This document shows, piece after piece, positions 25,475-34,801 of a stretch of DNA of 64,000 bases. Each line of letters begins with the position of its first letter. Positions within the stretch are counted from its first letter, which is position 1. A model generated the notes under the pieces. It did no database searches and was not told the DNA's origin. It was given only the letters and a program-made list of their open reading frames with translations. Source of the DNA: Clostridiales bacterium (lineage in GTDB: Bacteria > Bacillota > Clostridia > Peptostreptococcales > Anaerovoracaceae); assembly GCA_015243575.1 (NCBI GenBank), contig CP042469.1:2942929-3006928 (forward strand), given 5' to 3'. Both the position numbers and the translations under genes were made by a program.

Positions 25475-26031
25475 GAACCCATTTTAATTTTCCTTTCGTC
25501 AGCTAATAGAAGTTCAGTATCAAAACTCATGCTTCCCAACGCTCCCCCGACTTTCCTTACCTGCCGTCCAGTATGGCTCACCTTCCGCAAAATGCGTGGT
25601 AGGCTCTTCAAATGCTCTGATGCCAAGATCAAATACATCACGGACTGCAAGCTGAGCTTCAAAGGTGATTCCGCCCTGATATGGATCTGCATATTGTCCT
25701 GGAGCGATTAGCACCTCAGTCACGGTCATATCCCATAAGGTGGCCCGGTCCATGATGGTGTCTGCGCTACCGGCAGCATTCCGACATAACCGTCTCCTCG
25801 GGCTTCGGCCATGGCTACCCGGGTGACGAGCTCCTACTCCTGCCTCAGCTCCATTATCTGGTTCAGGGTGTCTTCCTAGGCCACTGAGATGCCAGCCAGA
25901 TTGCCAAGGATCAGGATCGTGCAGAGGCTTACAAGTATGATCAGCCCTATCAGCAACATTGTGATCACAAAGAGCTTCCGAGTGATCTTATGTAGGTGTC
26001 CGTGGATCCGGACTGTTTGATTGTCTGTCAT
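25475..26031 (-). pseudogene. phage cell-wall hydrolase (SleB-like), broken
   Basis: Read from 26031 it begins MTDNQTVRIHGHLHKITRKL, then a membrane segment (VITMLLIGLIILVSLCTILI). After two in-frame stops it continues VTRVAMAEARGDGYVGMLPV, which carries the catalytic-type Glu of this family. A frame change leads into TEVLIAPGQYADPYQGGI and VRDVFDLGIRAFEEPTTHF. The conserved order matches phage lytic transglycosylase/SleB-type hydrolases. Stops and a frameshift make it inactive. Confidence 0.72.
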
Positions 26032-26036
26032 TCTCA

Positions 26037-26249
26037 TCACCTCTCCTGCAGCTCAGCAATACAATCCTGACACACATTCCGTTCATGAAACCGTCTGACG
26101 CCCTTTGCATTCCCCAGTAGAGCAAACAATCTGCGAAGTTCCTTGCAGGTAAATTTGTCAGGGTTTACAAGCTTATGGTTGAAGGTTCTTTCATGCATGT
26201 ACATTCTGGGAGCAAGCTCGTTATTATGGTTGTATCCGCAGAGTGTCAT
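26037..26249 (-). CDS. small phage-type protein with Cys pairs
   Basis: About 70 residues: MTLCGYNHNNELAPRMYMHE, then FTCKELRRLFALLGNAKGVR and RNVCQDCIAELQER. The CxxC near the end could bind metal. Small proteins of this type occur beside phage hydrolases, and it lies directly upstream of the hydrolase pseudogene. No strong ribosome site is seen, so the start (26249 or 26258) is uncertain. The function is unknown. Confidence 0.45.
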   Translation of the reverse strand: MTLCGYNHNNELAPRMYMHERTFNHKLVNPDKFTCKELRRLFALLGNAKGVRRFHERNVCQDCIAELQER

Positions 26250-26391
26250 GTTTTTCACAACAAGGGCCTTGAAGAGCCTGTACTATGCGACTTCCGGTGA
26301 ATCTTTAAGTTTTGGCAGGTTCCTCCTTAAAATAATTTCTTGTCCCTTCTTGTCTTTTATGGTAATATTTAGGCAAGAAGGAGGTATTCTT

Positions 26392-26760
26392 ATGAAAAAA
26401 AGTAAATGTTTATTGATTTCAGCAATTTTAGGAACACTTTATCTGGTCTACGTCATCTCCTACTTTATTAATGGCGTTGCATCAACGTCGGGAAGTGATC
26501 AAATCGGTGCAGGAATCGCTACGGCTCTTGTCGCACCGCACATGTTTCTCTTAGCCCTTGCGGTTTTGTTCAACTGGATTGGCTGGGCAGCAAGAGTAAG
26601 GTGGGCAGCACTCACCGGAGGCATTTTGTATTGCGTTAGTGGACTGCTGTTCTTGCTTTACGTGGTTTTTGAAATCCCATCAATAATCTTAAGCTTTGTT
26701 GGTTTTGCCAAAATGAAAAAGGCAAAGACTAAGGTTCAAGAAGTGGTCTCCCAAGAATAA
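26392..26760 (+). CDS. four-TM membrane protein of unknown function
   Basis: 122 residues with hydrophobic segments at about 5-27, 38-60, 70-88 and 90-107, and a Lys-rich C-terminus ending KVQEVVSQE. AAGGAGG 7 nt upstream fixes the ATG at 26392; an upstream extension of the frame has no such support. Such small membrane proteins are common prophage cargo. Its plus orientation differs from the lytic-gene remnants to its left. Confidence 0.7.
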   Translation: MKKSKCLLISAILGTLYLVYVISYFINGVASTSGSDQIGAGIATALVAPHMFLLALAVLFNWIGWAARVRWAALTGGILYCVSGLLFLLYVVFEIPSIILSFVGFAKMKKAKTKVQEVVSQE

Positions 26761-26776
26761 TGGCTTCCAATCCCAT

Positions 26777-26811
26777 TTGCCCCAGTGTTGAAGCGCCGGG
26801 GCATTTTTTAA
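26777..26811 (+). terminator. terminator after the membrane protein
   Basis: TGCCCC pairs with GGGGCA around AGTGTTGAAGCGCC, followed by six T residues. Confidence 0.75.
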
Positions 26812-26899
26812 ATTATTTCATCATCCCTCCTTATCCCGCCTTAGGCTCTTTTGGCTCGTCTCCCGTTGTGTCGTTTGCGAATAACATATCGTAAAGCCA

Positions 26900-27111
26900 T
26901 ATGCGCTGCACTTAACATAAGCCTCGCAGATTTGGGCGAATATGAAACCGAACGCGACGAGCTTACTGAATACCTGGACGAGCTTCACAAGCGACCGGAA
27001 ATGAAGATGCTTTTCAAGGTGGCCAAGAAAGCCACTAAGGAAGACGTTGAAAAGGCCGTTAAAATCATAGAAATGTTTAAAAGAGACTCCACTGGTGGTG
27101 ACGATATATAA
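26900..27111 (+). pseudogene. C-terminal remnant of a phage repressor (XRE type)
   Basis: The frame reads ALNISLADLGEYETERDELT, then YLDELHKRPEMKMLFKVAKK and ATKEDVEKAVKIIEMFKRDS. This is the helical C-terminal part typical of XRE repressors next to ImmA genes. The DNA-binding domain that should precede it is missing; upstream sequence does not encode it. The order repressor then ImmA-like protein is that of the ICEBs1/phage immunity module. Confidence 0.65.
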
Positions 27112-27157
27112 TCCGTTATAGATGCAGCATACATTACATAAAAGGGGATTGATCAGA

Positions 27158-27385
27158 TTGGATTCAATGATCGTCAGAAAAACAAATCTTTTCCCGGTTG
27201 AAGTTCTGGGGATCACAGTTCTGGACCAAAACGGAGATTACAATGTGTACTTGAACGATAAACTCTCATACGATGCACAGGCCGAAGCCTTTCGTCATGA
27301 GATTGAGCACATTAAACAAGGACATTTTTTTAGATGGGAAGATGTTGCTTTTCTTGAAGAGCAGGCAGAATATGAGGTTGTTTGA
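27158..27385 (+). CDS. ImmA/IrrE-like metallopeptidase, short
   Basis: About 75 residues: MIVRKTNLFPVEVLGITVLD, then YNVYLNDKLSYDAQAEAFRH and HEIEHIKQGHF, an HExxH zinc-protease motif. ImmA-type proteases cleave their partner repressor to induce the element. I chose the TTG at 27158 (LDSMIV) because AAAAGGGG lies upstream; the ATG at 27167 is possible. It is shorter than typical ImmA proteins but matches mini forms found with phage repressors. With its repressor truncated it is probably vestigial. Confidence 0.7.
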   Translation: MDSMIVRKTNLFPVEVLGITVLDQNGDYNVYLNDKLSYDAQAEAFRHEIEHIKQGHFFRWEDVAFLEEQAEYEVV

Positions 27386-27491
27386 TTGCCAAGATATACA
27401 TCGAAATATATCGACATGTTTTTGACGAGTAATCATGATAAAATATGGTAATATCTACTTTTAAAGTTTTTACAAGAAAGGAAACAAAAGC

Positions 27492-27965
27492 ATGCTAGCA
27501 AAATTTTTTACCAAAAGGTTTCTTGCCCAAAGTATTATTGCATTTATAATGGTTATTACCTTGGGTGGTTGCGGTAACAGCAACCACTCAGACGGTATCC
27601 CCAACGATACACCGGCAGGTGCAGAAGAATCATTCGTTTTTGATCCTGATAATTATGAATCAGTATCTTTTGACAATTTGGCTAGAACACCTGATGATTT
27701 TAATGAAAAAAGAATCACCTTGAGCGGTCGTGTTGACGTTATTGGTTATGAAACGGAAGACGAAGTTCAGTGTGTTTTTCATGTAGATGATGATTATAAG
27801 CAAAGCATTTTGATCGCATATGTTCCAGATATTCTCGACTCCAGAGTTTTAGATGAAGATTATTTTACGATATACGGTTATTCAGTAGGCATAGTTGAAT
27901 ACAAAACAGCTATAGGTGGAGTTTATAACTTGCCCTGCGTTATTGTAGAAAAAATTGAATATTAG
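27492..27965 (+). CDS. lipoprotein with OB-fold-like domain
   Basis: 157 residues. A signal segment (FLAQSIIAFIMVITLGGCGN) has the lipobox LGGC. After an acidic spacer comes FDNLARTPDDFNEKRITLSG, then RVDVIGYETEDEVQCVFHV and YFTIYGYSVGIVEYKTAIGG. The pattern of a residue-conserving beta domain after 'YxxxSFDxLARxPDxF' recurs in many Firmicutes prophage lipoproteins and is often annotated as OB-fold-like. AAAGGAAAC precedes the ATG. It is probably a lysogenic conversion or cargo gene. The exact role is unknown. Confidence 0.78.
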   Translation: MLAKFFTKRFLAQSIIAFIMVITLGGCGNSNHSDGIPNDTPAGAEESFVFDPDNYESVSFDNLARTPDDFNEKRITLSGRVDVIGYETEDEVQCVFHVDDDYKQSILIAYVPDILDSRVLDEDYFTIYGYSVGIVEYKTAIGGVYNLPCVIVEKIEY

Positions 27966-28060
27966 AAACTAAAAACAAACGCCCCGGCGGCAACCGGAAC
28001 GAATGTTATAAATCGGGCTGCAGGTGCAACCTCAACTCGTAACTGAATTGTACTATTACA

Positions 28061-28090
28061 GCCCGGGAAAATCAAGTCTCGGGCATTTTT
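28061..28090 (+). terminator. terminator in the integrase leader (second copy)
   Basis: GCCCGGGAAAATCAAGTCTCGGGC followed by ATTTTT. It is nearly identical to 9411-9440 and likewise sits directly before an integrase pseudogene. Confidence 0.75.
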
Positions 28091-28118
28091 ATGCCCAAAA
28101 TCAGAAAGGAATGGTACA

Positions 28119-28949
28119 ATGGCAAAAGCAAAAAAATTAAAATCCGGCAGCTGGCGCATTCTAGTTTATAGCCACACCTAGGTAGCTGACGAAAATCTGA
28201 TCAGACGATATGAGTCCTTTACATCTGACGATAAGAAAGAGGTTGAGTTCCTTGCAGCTCAATTTGCGCATGAAAAAAGAGAACGTCCCGTGTCCTAAGC
28301 GGGACTGTGAGTGAGGCTATCGACAGCGCTCCCGGCCAAAGAAAAGAAGATGGTGGAGCTTCCGCTGGTTGAGGATGTCATAAATGCCGTGATCGGATCT
28401 GAAATTGAACTTCCCTGCCTTCTCGCTATCTGGATGAGTTATAGTATGTCAGAGGTTCGCGGGATAAAGGCCTCAGCGATCGACGAGAAAGGCTATATCA
28501 CCATTAAGGATGTGATTGTCGATGTTGATGGTAAACCGGTCTCAAAATCAAAAACAAAGGCTTTCGCCAGGACTAGAAAATCAAAGCTACCAGAATATCT
28601 TTTTAACCTCATTAAGAATCAGGAGACTTATAAACGGGCGAAAGAAACCGGAACGGACGAATATCTTATCACGCTTACCGGCAAGGGCATCTACAATCGA
28701 TTTCTGACTATCCAGAAGGCCGCAGGATTGCCTCATACAAGGTTTCATGATTTGAGGCACATGAATGCTTCTGTGATGCTTAAGCTTAATATTCCGGATA
28801 AGTACGCCATGGAACGAGGCGGCTGGATTACGTCGCACACTCTAAAAAAAGTTTATCAGCACACCTTCAGCGATGAACGAAAGGTAATTGATGATAGAAT
28901 TGATTCCTATTTTGAGAATATAATAAATCCTACAGAAGAGGAATCCTGA
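28119..28949 (+). pseudogene. int: tyrosine integrase of the tRNA-Glu element, broken
   Basis: It starts MAKAKKLKSGSWRILVYSHT and hits an in-frame stop. It continues in frame (ADENLIRRYESFTSDDKKEV) to further stops near 28297. From 28311 the catalytic domain is open to the end: the first Arg in SMSEVRGIKA, HDLRHMNAS, and the final Tyr in KVYQHTFSDERK. The central core-binding domain is mostly deleted. It points at tRNA-Glu 165 nt downstream, its likely target. It is inactive unless a partner supplies function. Confidence 0.85.
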
Positions 28950-29002
28950 TCATTCAATCTCATTTTTCGTGTTGCATTTCGTGTTGCATTTATAGATAAA
29001 TC

Positions 29003-29028
29003 ATGCAACACGAGTTGCATTTTTCTTA
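29003..29028 (+). terminator. terminator after the integrase pseudogene
   Basis: ATGCAAC-ACGA-GTTGCAT followed by TTTTCTTATT. Confidence 0.65.
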
Positions 29029-29113
29029 TTTTTATGTAATGTATCTTTACATCACGAATGTTCAGAGACGTTGAAAAAATAACAAGAACCGCTATTTCTA
29101 ACGGTTCTTGAGT

Positions 29114-29188
29114 TGGTAACCCGTAGGGGAGTCGAACCCCTGATTCCGCCGTGAGAGGGCGACGTCTTGACCACTTGACCAACGGGTC
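29114..29188 (-). tRNA. tRNA-Glu (anticodon CTC)
   Basis: Read on the minus strand from GACCCGTTGGTCAAGTGG to ACGGGTTACCA, with CCA encoded. The acceptor stem pairs. The anticodon arm CGCC-CTCTCAC-GGCG gives CTC, and the T-arm AGGGGTTCGACTCCCCT is perfect. It is intact and is the right-hand attachment site of the prophage remnant. The Glu-tRNA synthetase gene lies 1 kb to the right. Confidence 0.95.
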
Positions 29189-29362
29189 TCGTTTATTCTT
29201 ACAATAGATAATAATAAAGCAACAAACAGAAAAAAGCAACCTTTTTTTGAATCACGCCAAGGTTTGGGCAGCAAAAGATTCTCTCCACGGCGCAATCCAT
29301 GGAAAGGAGAGGTGCATTTGCCTATAAAATTTCATCCTGAGTCAAAGCCGTAGTCACTGATT

Positions 29363-29938
29363 TCAACCCTTAAAAAATTCTATCATACCCTTCGCCATGT
29401 AGTCGGCAATGTTCAGTGCCTGATCCTGCAGGTTTTCATACAAAGCAATGTCGTCTGCATAGCGGCCTGCTAGCACCATAACCATTTCCCGAATTGTCGT
29501 TTCATAATACTCGTAAAGAAGTCTCTTCCATTCTTCTTCACTCCAATAGGGGTTGATCTCCGCAAGGTATGCCGCTATCTGATCTCCATTACGATACAGC
29601 CTTACGATTCCTGCATCCACAGCTTCCCGGTCTCCCTGGCCTTCTGCTGTCAAGATTTGAATCCCCGTTATAATCTGTTCTCGAATGAGGTTTTCCACCT
29701 TTCTAGCGATCTGAAATCCAAAAAACACCTCAAGGACATTGCCAAGGTTGGTCGGGGCCTGATATAATCGGTCTGCCACTAGTTCAATATCCCCGAAGTT
29801 TGCCGCATAGCTGACCAAAAACGCTCTTCTCCACATTGCCAGTTCCATCCACAGCTTTCGCAGCGTATTAATCAGATTCATCTGCCCATATGTAAGCCGG
29901 TCGCTTCCTTCCTGCTCTGCCAATTCAAACACCTCCAT
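29363..29938 (-). CDS. uncharacterised helical protein, 'INPYW' family copy 1
   Basis: 191 residues, soluble and mostly helical. It is a distant paralogue of the protein at 39801-40469. Shared elements are LWMELAMW versus LWIELVVW near the start, then AEINPYW versus ASINPYW, and finally ALNIADYMAKGMI versus AIELAAYMSTGMI. The ATG at 29938 follows GAGGGAG at good spacing; the frame extends further but without support. No enzyme motif is seen. Two copies in one window suggest a lineage-specific family, perhaps envelope or spore related, but that is speculation. Confidence 0.7.
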   Translation of the reverse strand: MEVFELAEQEGSDRLTYGQMNLINTLRKLWMELAMWRRAFLVSYAANFGDIELVADRLYQAPTNLGNVLEVFFGFQIARKVENLIREQIITGIQILTAEGQGDREAVDAGIVRLYRNGDQIAAYLAEINPYWSEEEWKRLLYEYYETTIREMVMVLAGRYADDIALYENLQDQALNIADYMAKGMIEFFKG

Positions 29939-30173
29939 TATCGTCACTCCCTCTTTGCCAATTGCGCGGACTAAAAATACTCCATTGGCATTTACTATCA
30001 TATGCTGAAAACAGCACCAGAATCTCCGATTTCACCATTCCGGCTTTTTTTAATTGAATCAAATTTGGGCACAGTATATAATAGTAACGGTATCCTCTCC
30101 GGCCGCAGCACTGCAAAAGGTTGAGAGAGAGCCAATCATCACAGTTTAAAACCAATTTGGAGGATAAGATATT

Positions 30174-31826
30174 ATGGATTATAACAAGCTTGCGGAACTG
30201 CTTTTTCCGCATATTACGAAAGACCCGGCAGAGTATGAAACCCTCTATCCGCAGCGGGAGCTTCCCGAAGGAGCCAAGGTAACCCGTCTGGGACCAAGCC
30301 CGACAGGGTTTATTCATCTGGGCAACCTCTATGGCGCATTTGTAGACGAACGTCTGGCCCATCAGAGCGGTGGGCTCTTTTATCTGCGCATAGAGGATAC
30401 CGACGACAAGCGTCAGGTAGACGGCGCTGTGGAAGCCATCATTTCATCACTGGAATTCTTCGGAGTAAGCTTCGACGAAGGCGCTGCCATGGACGGGGAC
30501 AAGGGTGAATACGGTCCCTACTATCAGAGTCAGCGTGCAGAAATCTACCAGACCTATGTCAAGCAGTTGGTACAGAACGGTCACGCCTATCCTTGCTTCT
30601 GCACAGAGGAAGAGCTCAGTGCTATCCGTGAAGAGCAGGAAAGTTTGAAGGAAAACCCCGGATATTACGGAAAATGGGCAAAGCACAGAGATCTGTCCTT
30701 TGAAGAAATCCAAAGCAGAATCGAAGCTGGACAGGCATTTGTTGTGAGACTTCGTTCCAAGGGCATTCCCGCCGGTTCCGGGCAAGAGGTCAGAACCATC
30801 TCGGTAGAAGACGGTATTCGAGGCACCCTGACCATGCCGGAAAACGAACAGGACGTGGTGCTGCTCAAGGCAACTGGAATCCCAACCTACCACTTTGCCC
30901 ACGTAGTTGACGACCATCTGATGCGTACCACCCATGTGGTAAGAGGCGCAGAATGGCTTCCGTCCCTGCCGATCCATGTGGAACTGTTCCAGACCATGGG
31001 ATGGCCCCTTCCAGTTTACTGTCATACGGCGCAGCTTATGAAGATGGAAGACGGCAATAAGAGAAAGCTTTCAAAGAGAAAGGACCCCGAGCTGTCTCTG
31101 GATTATTACCGCAGCGAGGGCTATCATCCAAAAGCTGTGCGGGAATACCTCCTGACCATTCTTAATTCCAATTATGAGGAATGGCGAATGGCAAATCCCG
31201 ATGCACCCCAGGAAGAATTTTCATTTACCGTTGAAAAGATGAGCAACTCCGGCACACTTTTCGATTTGGATAAGCTGAACGATATCAGCAAAGACGTGCT
31301 GGTTAAAATTCCGGCAGCTGAGCTTGCAAGCTTCCTCATTGAATGGGCTAGAACCTACAAACCCGAGATTCTTGCGCTGCTGGAGGGCAATCAGGATTAT
31401 CTGGTGAAGATTCTTGATCTGGGCAGATCCGGCGATAAACCAAGGAAGGATTTTGTCTACGCGCGTCAAATGTTTGATTTCATCAGTTATTTCTATGATG
31501 ACTACTTTAAGCAGGAAGATGCATATCCTGATAATGTCACAGCCGAGGATGCAACAGTCATACTGTCGTCCTATCTGGAAAGCTACGATCATCAGGATGA
31601 TCAGGCTCAGTGGTTCGATAAGATTCGTGAGATTGCAGCTACAAACGGATATGCTGCCAAGCCAAAAGACTATAAGAAGAACCCTGATCAATATAAAGGG
31701 CATGTAGGAGATGTGAGTACTGTCATCAGAATCGCTTTGATGGGCAGATCGATGTCGCCAGACCTCTGGGAGATCCAGCAGATCCTCGGAGAAGAGAAGA
31801 CAAAGGATAGAATCAGAAAGAAATAA
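30174..31826 (+). CDS. gltX: glutamyl-tRNA synthetase
   Basis: 550 residues, a class I synthetase that charges tRNA-Glu. The HIGH-type signature is SPTGFIHLGN (42-51) and the KMSKS-type is KLSKR (298-302). The protein is longer than the usual about 490 residues, and the anticodon-binding part is unusual in sequence. It belongs to the divergent GltX form found in some Clostridia. GGAGG precedes the ATG. A strong terminator follows after a small hydrophobic ORF. Confidence 0.92.
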   Translation: MDYNKLAELLFPHITKDPAEYETLYPQRELPEGAKVTRLGPSPTGFIHLGNLYGAFVDERLAHQSGGLFYLRIEDTDDKRQVDGAVEAIISSLEFFGVSFDEGAAMDGDKGEYGPYYQSQRAEIYQTYVKQLVQNGHAYPCFCTEEELSAIREEQESLKENPGYYGKWAKHRDLSFEEIQSRIEAGQAFVVRLRSKGIPAGSGQEVRTISVEDGIRGTLTMPENEQDVVLLKATGIPTYHFAHVVDDHLMRTTHVVRGAEWLPSLPIHVELFQTMGWPLPVYCHTAQLMKMEDGNKRKLSKRKDPELSLDYYRSEGYHPKAVREYLLTILNSNYEEWRMANPDAPQEEFSFTVEKMSNSGTLFDLDKLNDISKDVLVKIPAAELASFLIEWARTYKPEILALLEGNQDYLVKILDLGRSGDKPRKDFVYARQMFDFISYFYDDYFKQEDAYPDNVTAEDATVILSSYLESYDHQDDQAQWFDKIREIAATNGYAAKPKDYKKNPDQYKGHVGDVSTVIRIALMGRSMSPDLWEIQQILGEEKTKDRIRKK

Positions 31827-31926
31827 CATTAATTTATTTGTTCAAAAGTTTTGTAACACATTTCACCGCAGCTTCATAAATTATACTACAAATCAATAAT
31901 TTTTATAGAAGCAGGTGATTAAAAAA

Positions 31927-32034
31927 ATGTCAGACGGATGTTGTGGACTCCTTGGTGGAGAGGGAATTGATACCAGCTTACTGTTTTTCTTCTTACTGCT
32001 GGTAATCATATTCTGTAACTGTTACACAAGATAG
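31927..32034 (+). CDS. small Cys-rich hydrophobic protein (YjcZ/CotYZ-like)
   Basis: 35 residues: MSDGCCGLLGGEGIDTSLLF, then a membrane segment FFLLLVIIFCNCYTR. The layout (short Gly/Cys-rich head, one hydrophobic helix, charged end) resembles the tiny YjcZ-type sporulation proteins of Firmicutes. AGCAGGTGA precedes the ATG, and a terminator starts 2 nt after the stop, both of which support a real gene. The function is not known. Confidence 0.6.
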   Translation: MSDGCCGLLGGEGIDTSLLFFFLLLVIIFCNCYTR

Positions 32035-32035
32035 A

Positions 32036-32064
32036 AGAGTTTGCCTGCGGGCAAACTTTTTCTC
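32036..32064 (+). terminator. terminator of the gltX transcript
   Basis: AGTTTGC-CTGC-GGGCAAACT followed by TTTTCTC. A second hairpin, GCTGCCC...GGGCAGC, follows at 32089-32116. Confidence 0.85.
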
Positions 32065-32177
32065 TCGCCCCCTTAGGGGAGACGAAGCTGCCCTTTCTAT
32101 AAAGAATGGGCAGCTTTCATTTCAGACGATAATCTTTGCCGTTTTACGGGGAAGCACGCTTCCCCTTGACGGCCGCA

Positions 32178-33365
32178 TTATTCGGCCAGATATTCCCTGG
32201 TCAAGTGGCCAAGTATCGTCATACCTTTTATAATCTCTTCTCCTTTCATGTTGGAGAAGTTTAACCTCAGTTCGTTGTTTTTAACGCCGCTGGGGTAAAA
32301 GGACCCGCCTGGTATAAATGCTACTTTTTCAGCCAAGGCCCTCTTTAGAAGCTCTCTGGAATCTTTTCCTTCCGGGAGCTCAAGCCAAATAAACAATCCT
32401 CCTTTAGGGATCACATAACCGACCTCTTTTGGAAATTCGCGGTCGATAACCTCCATCATCAGGTTCCTGCGTTCCAGATAGAGGCTGGTTATTTTTTTGA
32501 TGTGGGCATCCAGATCGTAATGGCTGAGGTAGTAAGCCATCTGCCTTTGGGCGATTGCTGAGGACGAAAGATCCGCGGCATTTTTCAGGATCAGGAACTT
32601 CTCCATCAGCTGCTCTTTGGCGCACAGCCATGCAACTCGTAGTCCCGGGCAGAAGGTTTTCGAAAAAGTCCCTACATAGACTACCTGTCCCTTTTTATCA
32701 TAATAGCTGAGGGGTTTTTCCAGCTTATCCTCAAAGGACAGTTCCGAATAGGCCGCATCCTCAATGACCGGGATATCGTAATCCGCGATAAAATCCACAA
32801 ACTGCTTTCTTCGCTCAGCAGACCAGCTTCTTCCCGTGGGATTCTGAAAATCAGGAATGACATAAATCAGCTTTACCCGATCACCATATTGATCCAAAGC
32901 CTGCTTCAGTGAGTCTAAAATCAAGCCTTCCCGATCCGTAGGCAGAGCCACCAGCTCCGCTTCGTATGCTTTCAAAGCGTTGACTGCACCCAAATAAGAA
33001 GGAGTCTCAAAAAGCACCACATCTCCCTTGTTGATAAAAAGCATACTGCTCATATCCAGTGCCTGCTGAGAGCCGCTGGTGATTACCACTTCGCCGGTCT
33101 TGTAATCCAAGCCGAATTTATCATACATTCTCTTTGCGATGAGCTCTCTCAGCTTGCCGAAGCCGCTGGTGGAGCAGTAACTTAACGCTTCCTCACCTTC
33201 ATGATCAAGCACCTGGACGAAGGCTTCCTTGATATCTGCAACCGGGTAGGTTTCAGAAGAGGGAAAACCGGCGGAAAAGGAGATCATATCCTCCGTTTCC
33301 GTCAGCTCCATTGCATTTAACAGTGCTTTATCCTGCAGGCACTCCATTCTGCTAGCAAATCTCAT
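32178..33365 (-). CDS. PLP-dependent aminotransferase, LysN/2-aminoadipate type
   Basis: 395 residues, fold type I, class I/II. Visible motifs are FSAGFPSSETYPV near the start, TSGSQQALDM (PLP phosphate region), VIPDFQNPTGRSW, the PLP lysine in VGTFSKTFCPGLRVAWL, and LRLNFSNM at the end. This set is shared by 2-aminoadipate and related aromatic or branched aminotransferases and by MocR C-terminal domains. No GntR domain is fused. Substrate cannot be told from sequence alone. Confidence 0.85.
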   Translation of the reverse strand: MRFASRMECLQDKALLNAMELTETEDMISFSAGFPSSETYPVADIKEAFVQVLDHEGEEALSYCSTSGFGKLRELIAKRMYDKFGLDYKTGEVVITSGSQQALDMSSMLFINKGDVVLFETPSYLGAVNALKAYEAELVALPTDREGLILDSLKQALDQYGDRVKLIYVIPDFQNPTGRSWSAERRKQFVDFIADYDIPVIEDAAYSELSFEDKLEKPLSYYDKKGQVVYVGTFSKTFCPGLRVAWLCAKEQLMEKFLILKNAADLSSSAIAQRQMAYYLSHYDLDAHIKKITSLYLERRNLMMEVIDREFPKEVGYVIPKGGLFIWLELPEGKDSRELLKRALAEKVAFIPGGSFYPSGVKNNELRLNFSNMKGEEIIKGMTILGHLTREYLAE

Positions 33366-33444
33366 ACTCTATTACCTTTCTGAAAACGATGCAATGTTAA
33401 GAAAATCCATCGCGTTCGTTCTGAAATTCCAGTTATTTCATCAT

Positions 33445-34695
33445 TTATACGTTCCAGCTATTCAGATATTTCTCCTGCTCCGGGGAAAGCCGATCGATCT
33501 CAATGCCCCAGGCTTCAAGCTTTCTTCTTGCAACCACATCATCGATTTCAGCAGAAACATCCACAACCTTGTTTTCCAGCGTTCCTTTGTTGTTCAGAAT
33601 ATAAAGTGCGGAAAGGGCTTGCACGGCAAAGCTCATATCCATGATTTCCGCTGGATGGCCATCAGCTGCGGCAATATTTACGAGGCGGCCTTCCGCAATG
33701 ACGTTGACCCATTTTCCGTTTTCAAGGCGGTAACCCATAACGTTCTTTCTGGTTTCTTTCTTTTCTACTGCTGCCTTTTCAAGCGCTTCCATATCAACCT
33801 CGACATTGAAATGACCCGCATTTGTCAGGATAGCGCGATCCTTCATTGTCAGCATGTGCTCTACCGTAATGACCTGGCTGCAGCCTGTAGCTGCAACGAA
33901 GAGATCTCCGTGTGGAGCTGCTTCCTTCATAGTCATCACATCATAGCCGTCCATTCTTGCTTCAATGGCTTTAACCGGATCAATTTCCGTTACAATGACC
34001 TTCGCTCCAAGCGCAGCCGCTCTCATGGCAATTCCCTTGCTGCACCAGCCGTAGCCTGCAACCACCACCGTCTTTCCTGCTACGATGAGGTTTGTATTTC
34101 TCATGATGCTGTCCCAGACAGACTGGCCTGTGCCGTAACGATTATCAAAGAGATGCTTACACTGCGCATCGTTGACCGCTACCATGGGGAATTTCAGAAT
34201 TCCTTCACGCTCCATGGCCTTCAGACGAATAACGCCGGTGGTAGTCTCCTCGCATCCTCCCCAGACATCTTCTCCAAGATCCGGGCGTTTGCTGTGAATC
34301 AGGCCTACCAGGTCCCCGCCATCATCAATAATAATATTGGGCTTATTGGACAGAGCCATTTCGATGTGCCTATCATATTCTTCGGCGGTAGCGCCATGAT
34401 AAGCAAAGACCTTCATGCCAGTGGCCGCAAGTGCTGCTGCTACATCATCCTGGGTTGACAGAACATTGCTTCCGGTAACCGACATATCGGCTCCTCCCGC
34501 TGCTAACACTTCACACAGGTATGCGGTTTTGGCTTCAAGATGAACGGAGAGAGAGACTCTCACTCCCTGAAACGGTTTTTCTTTTAGAAACTGCTTCTCC
34601 AGACCGCTCAAAATCGGCATATTATTCTTTACCCACTCTATTTTCTGTCGCCCTGATGGTGCAAGGCCGATATCTCTGATTTCTGATTGTATCAT
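33445..34695 (-). CDS. ahcY: adenosylhomocysteinase
   Basis: 416 residues. It hydrolyses S-adenosylhomocysteine to adenosine and homocysteine, using a bound NAD. The NAD-binding segment VVVAGYGWCSKGIAMRAAAL is followed by VIVTEIDPVKAIEA. Other family motifs are GCEETTTGVIRLKAM and DNRYGTGQSVWDSIMRNTN. The NAGHFNVEVD and RLVNIAAADGHPAEIMDMSF blocks complete it. The C-terminus lacks the extra tail of eukaryotic forms, as in many bacteria. It removes the methylation by-product SAH. Confidence 0.95.
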   Translation of the reverse strand: MIQSEIRDIGLAPSGRQKIEWVKNNMPILSGLEKQFLKEKPFQGVRVSLSVHLEAKTAYLCEVLAAGGADMSVTGSNVLSTQDDVAAALAATGMKVFAYHGATAEEYDRHIEMALSNKPNIIIDDGGDLVGLIHSKRPDLGEDVWGGCEETTTGVIRLKAMEREGILKFPMVAVNDAQCKHLFDNRYGTGQSVWDSIMRNTNLIVAGKTVVVAGYGWCSKGIAMRAAALGAKVIVTEIDPVKAIEARMDGYDVMTMKEAAPHGDLFVAATGCSQVITVEHMLTMKDRAILTNAGHFNVEVDMEALEKAAVEKKETRKNVMGYRLENGKWVNVIAEGRLVNIAAADGHPAEIMDMSFAVQALSALYILNNKGTLENKVVDVSAEIDDVVARRKLEAWGIEIDRLSPEQEKYLNSWNV

Positions 34696-34801
34696 TTCTA
34701 TAAATCCCCCTATTTTACGGAATAGATCCTTATTTCTCTGCTTTTATATATATCATAATTTATGGCTAAAGTAAAGAAATCGTGAATCCACCAACTTTGA
34801 T

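Noticed and set aside
33394-34458. Long plus-strand frame opposite ahcY
   Set aside because: It is the antisense shadow of a clearly conserved gene and has no recognisable protein features.
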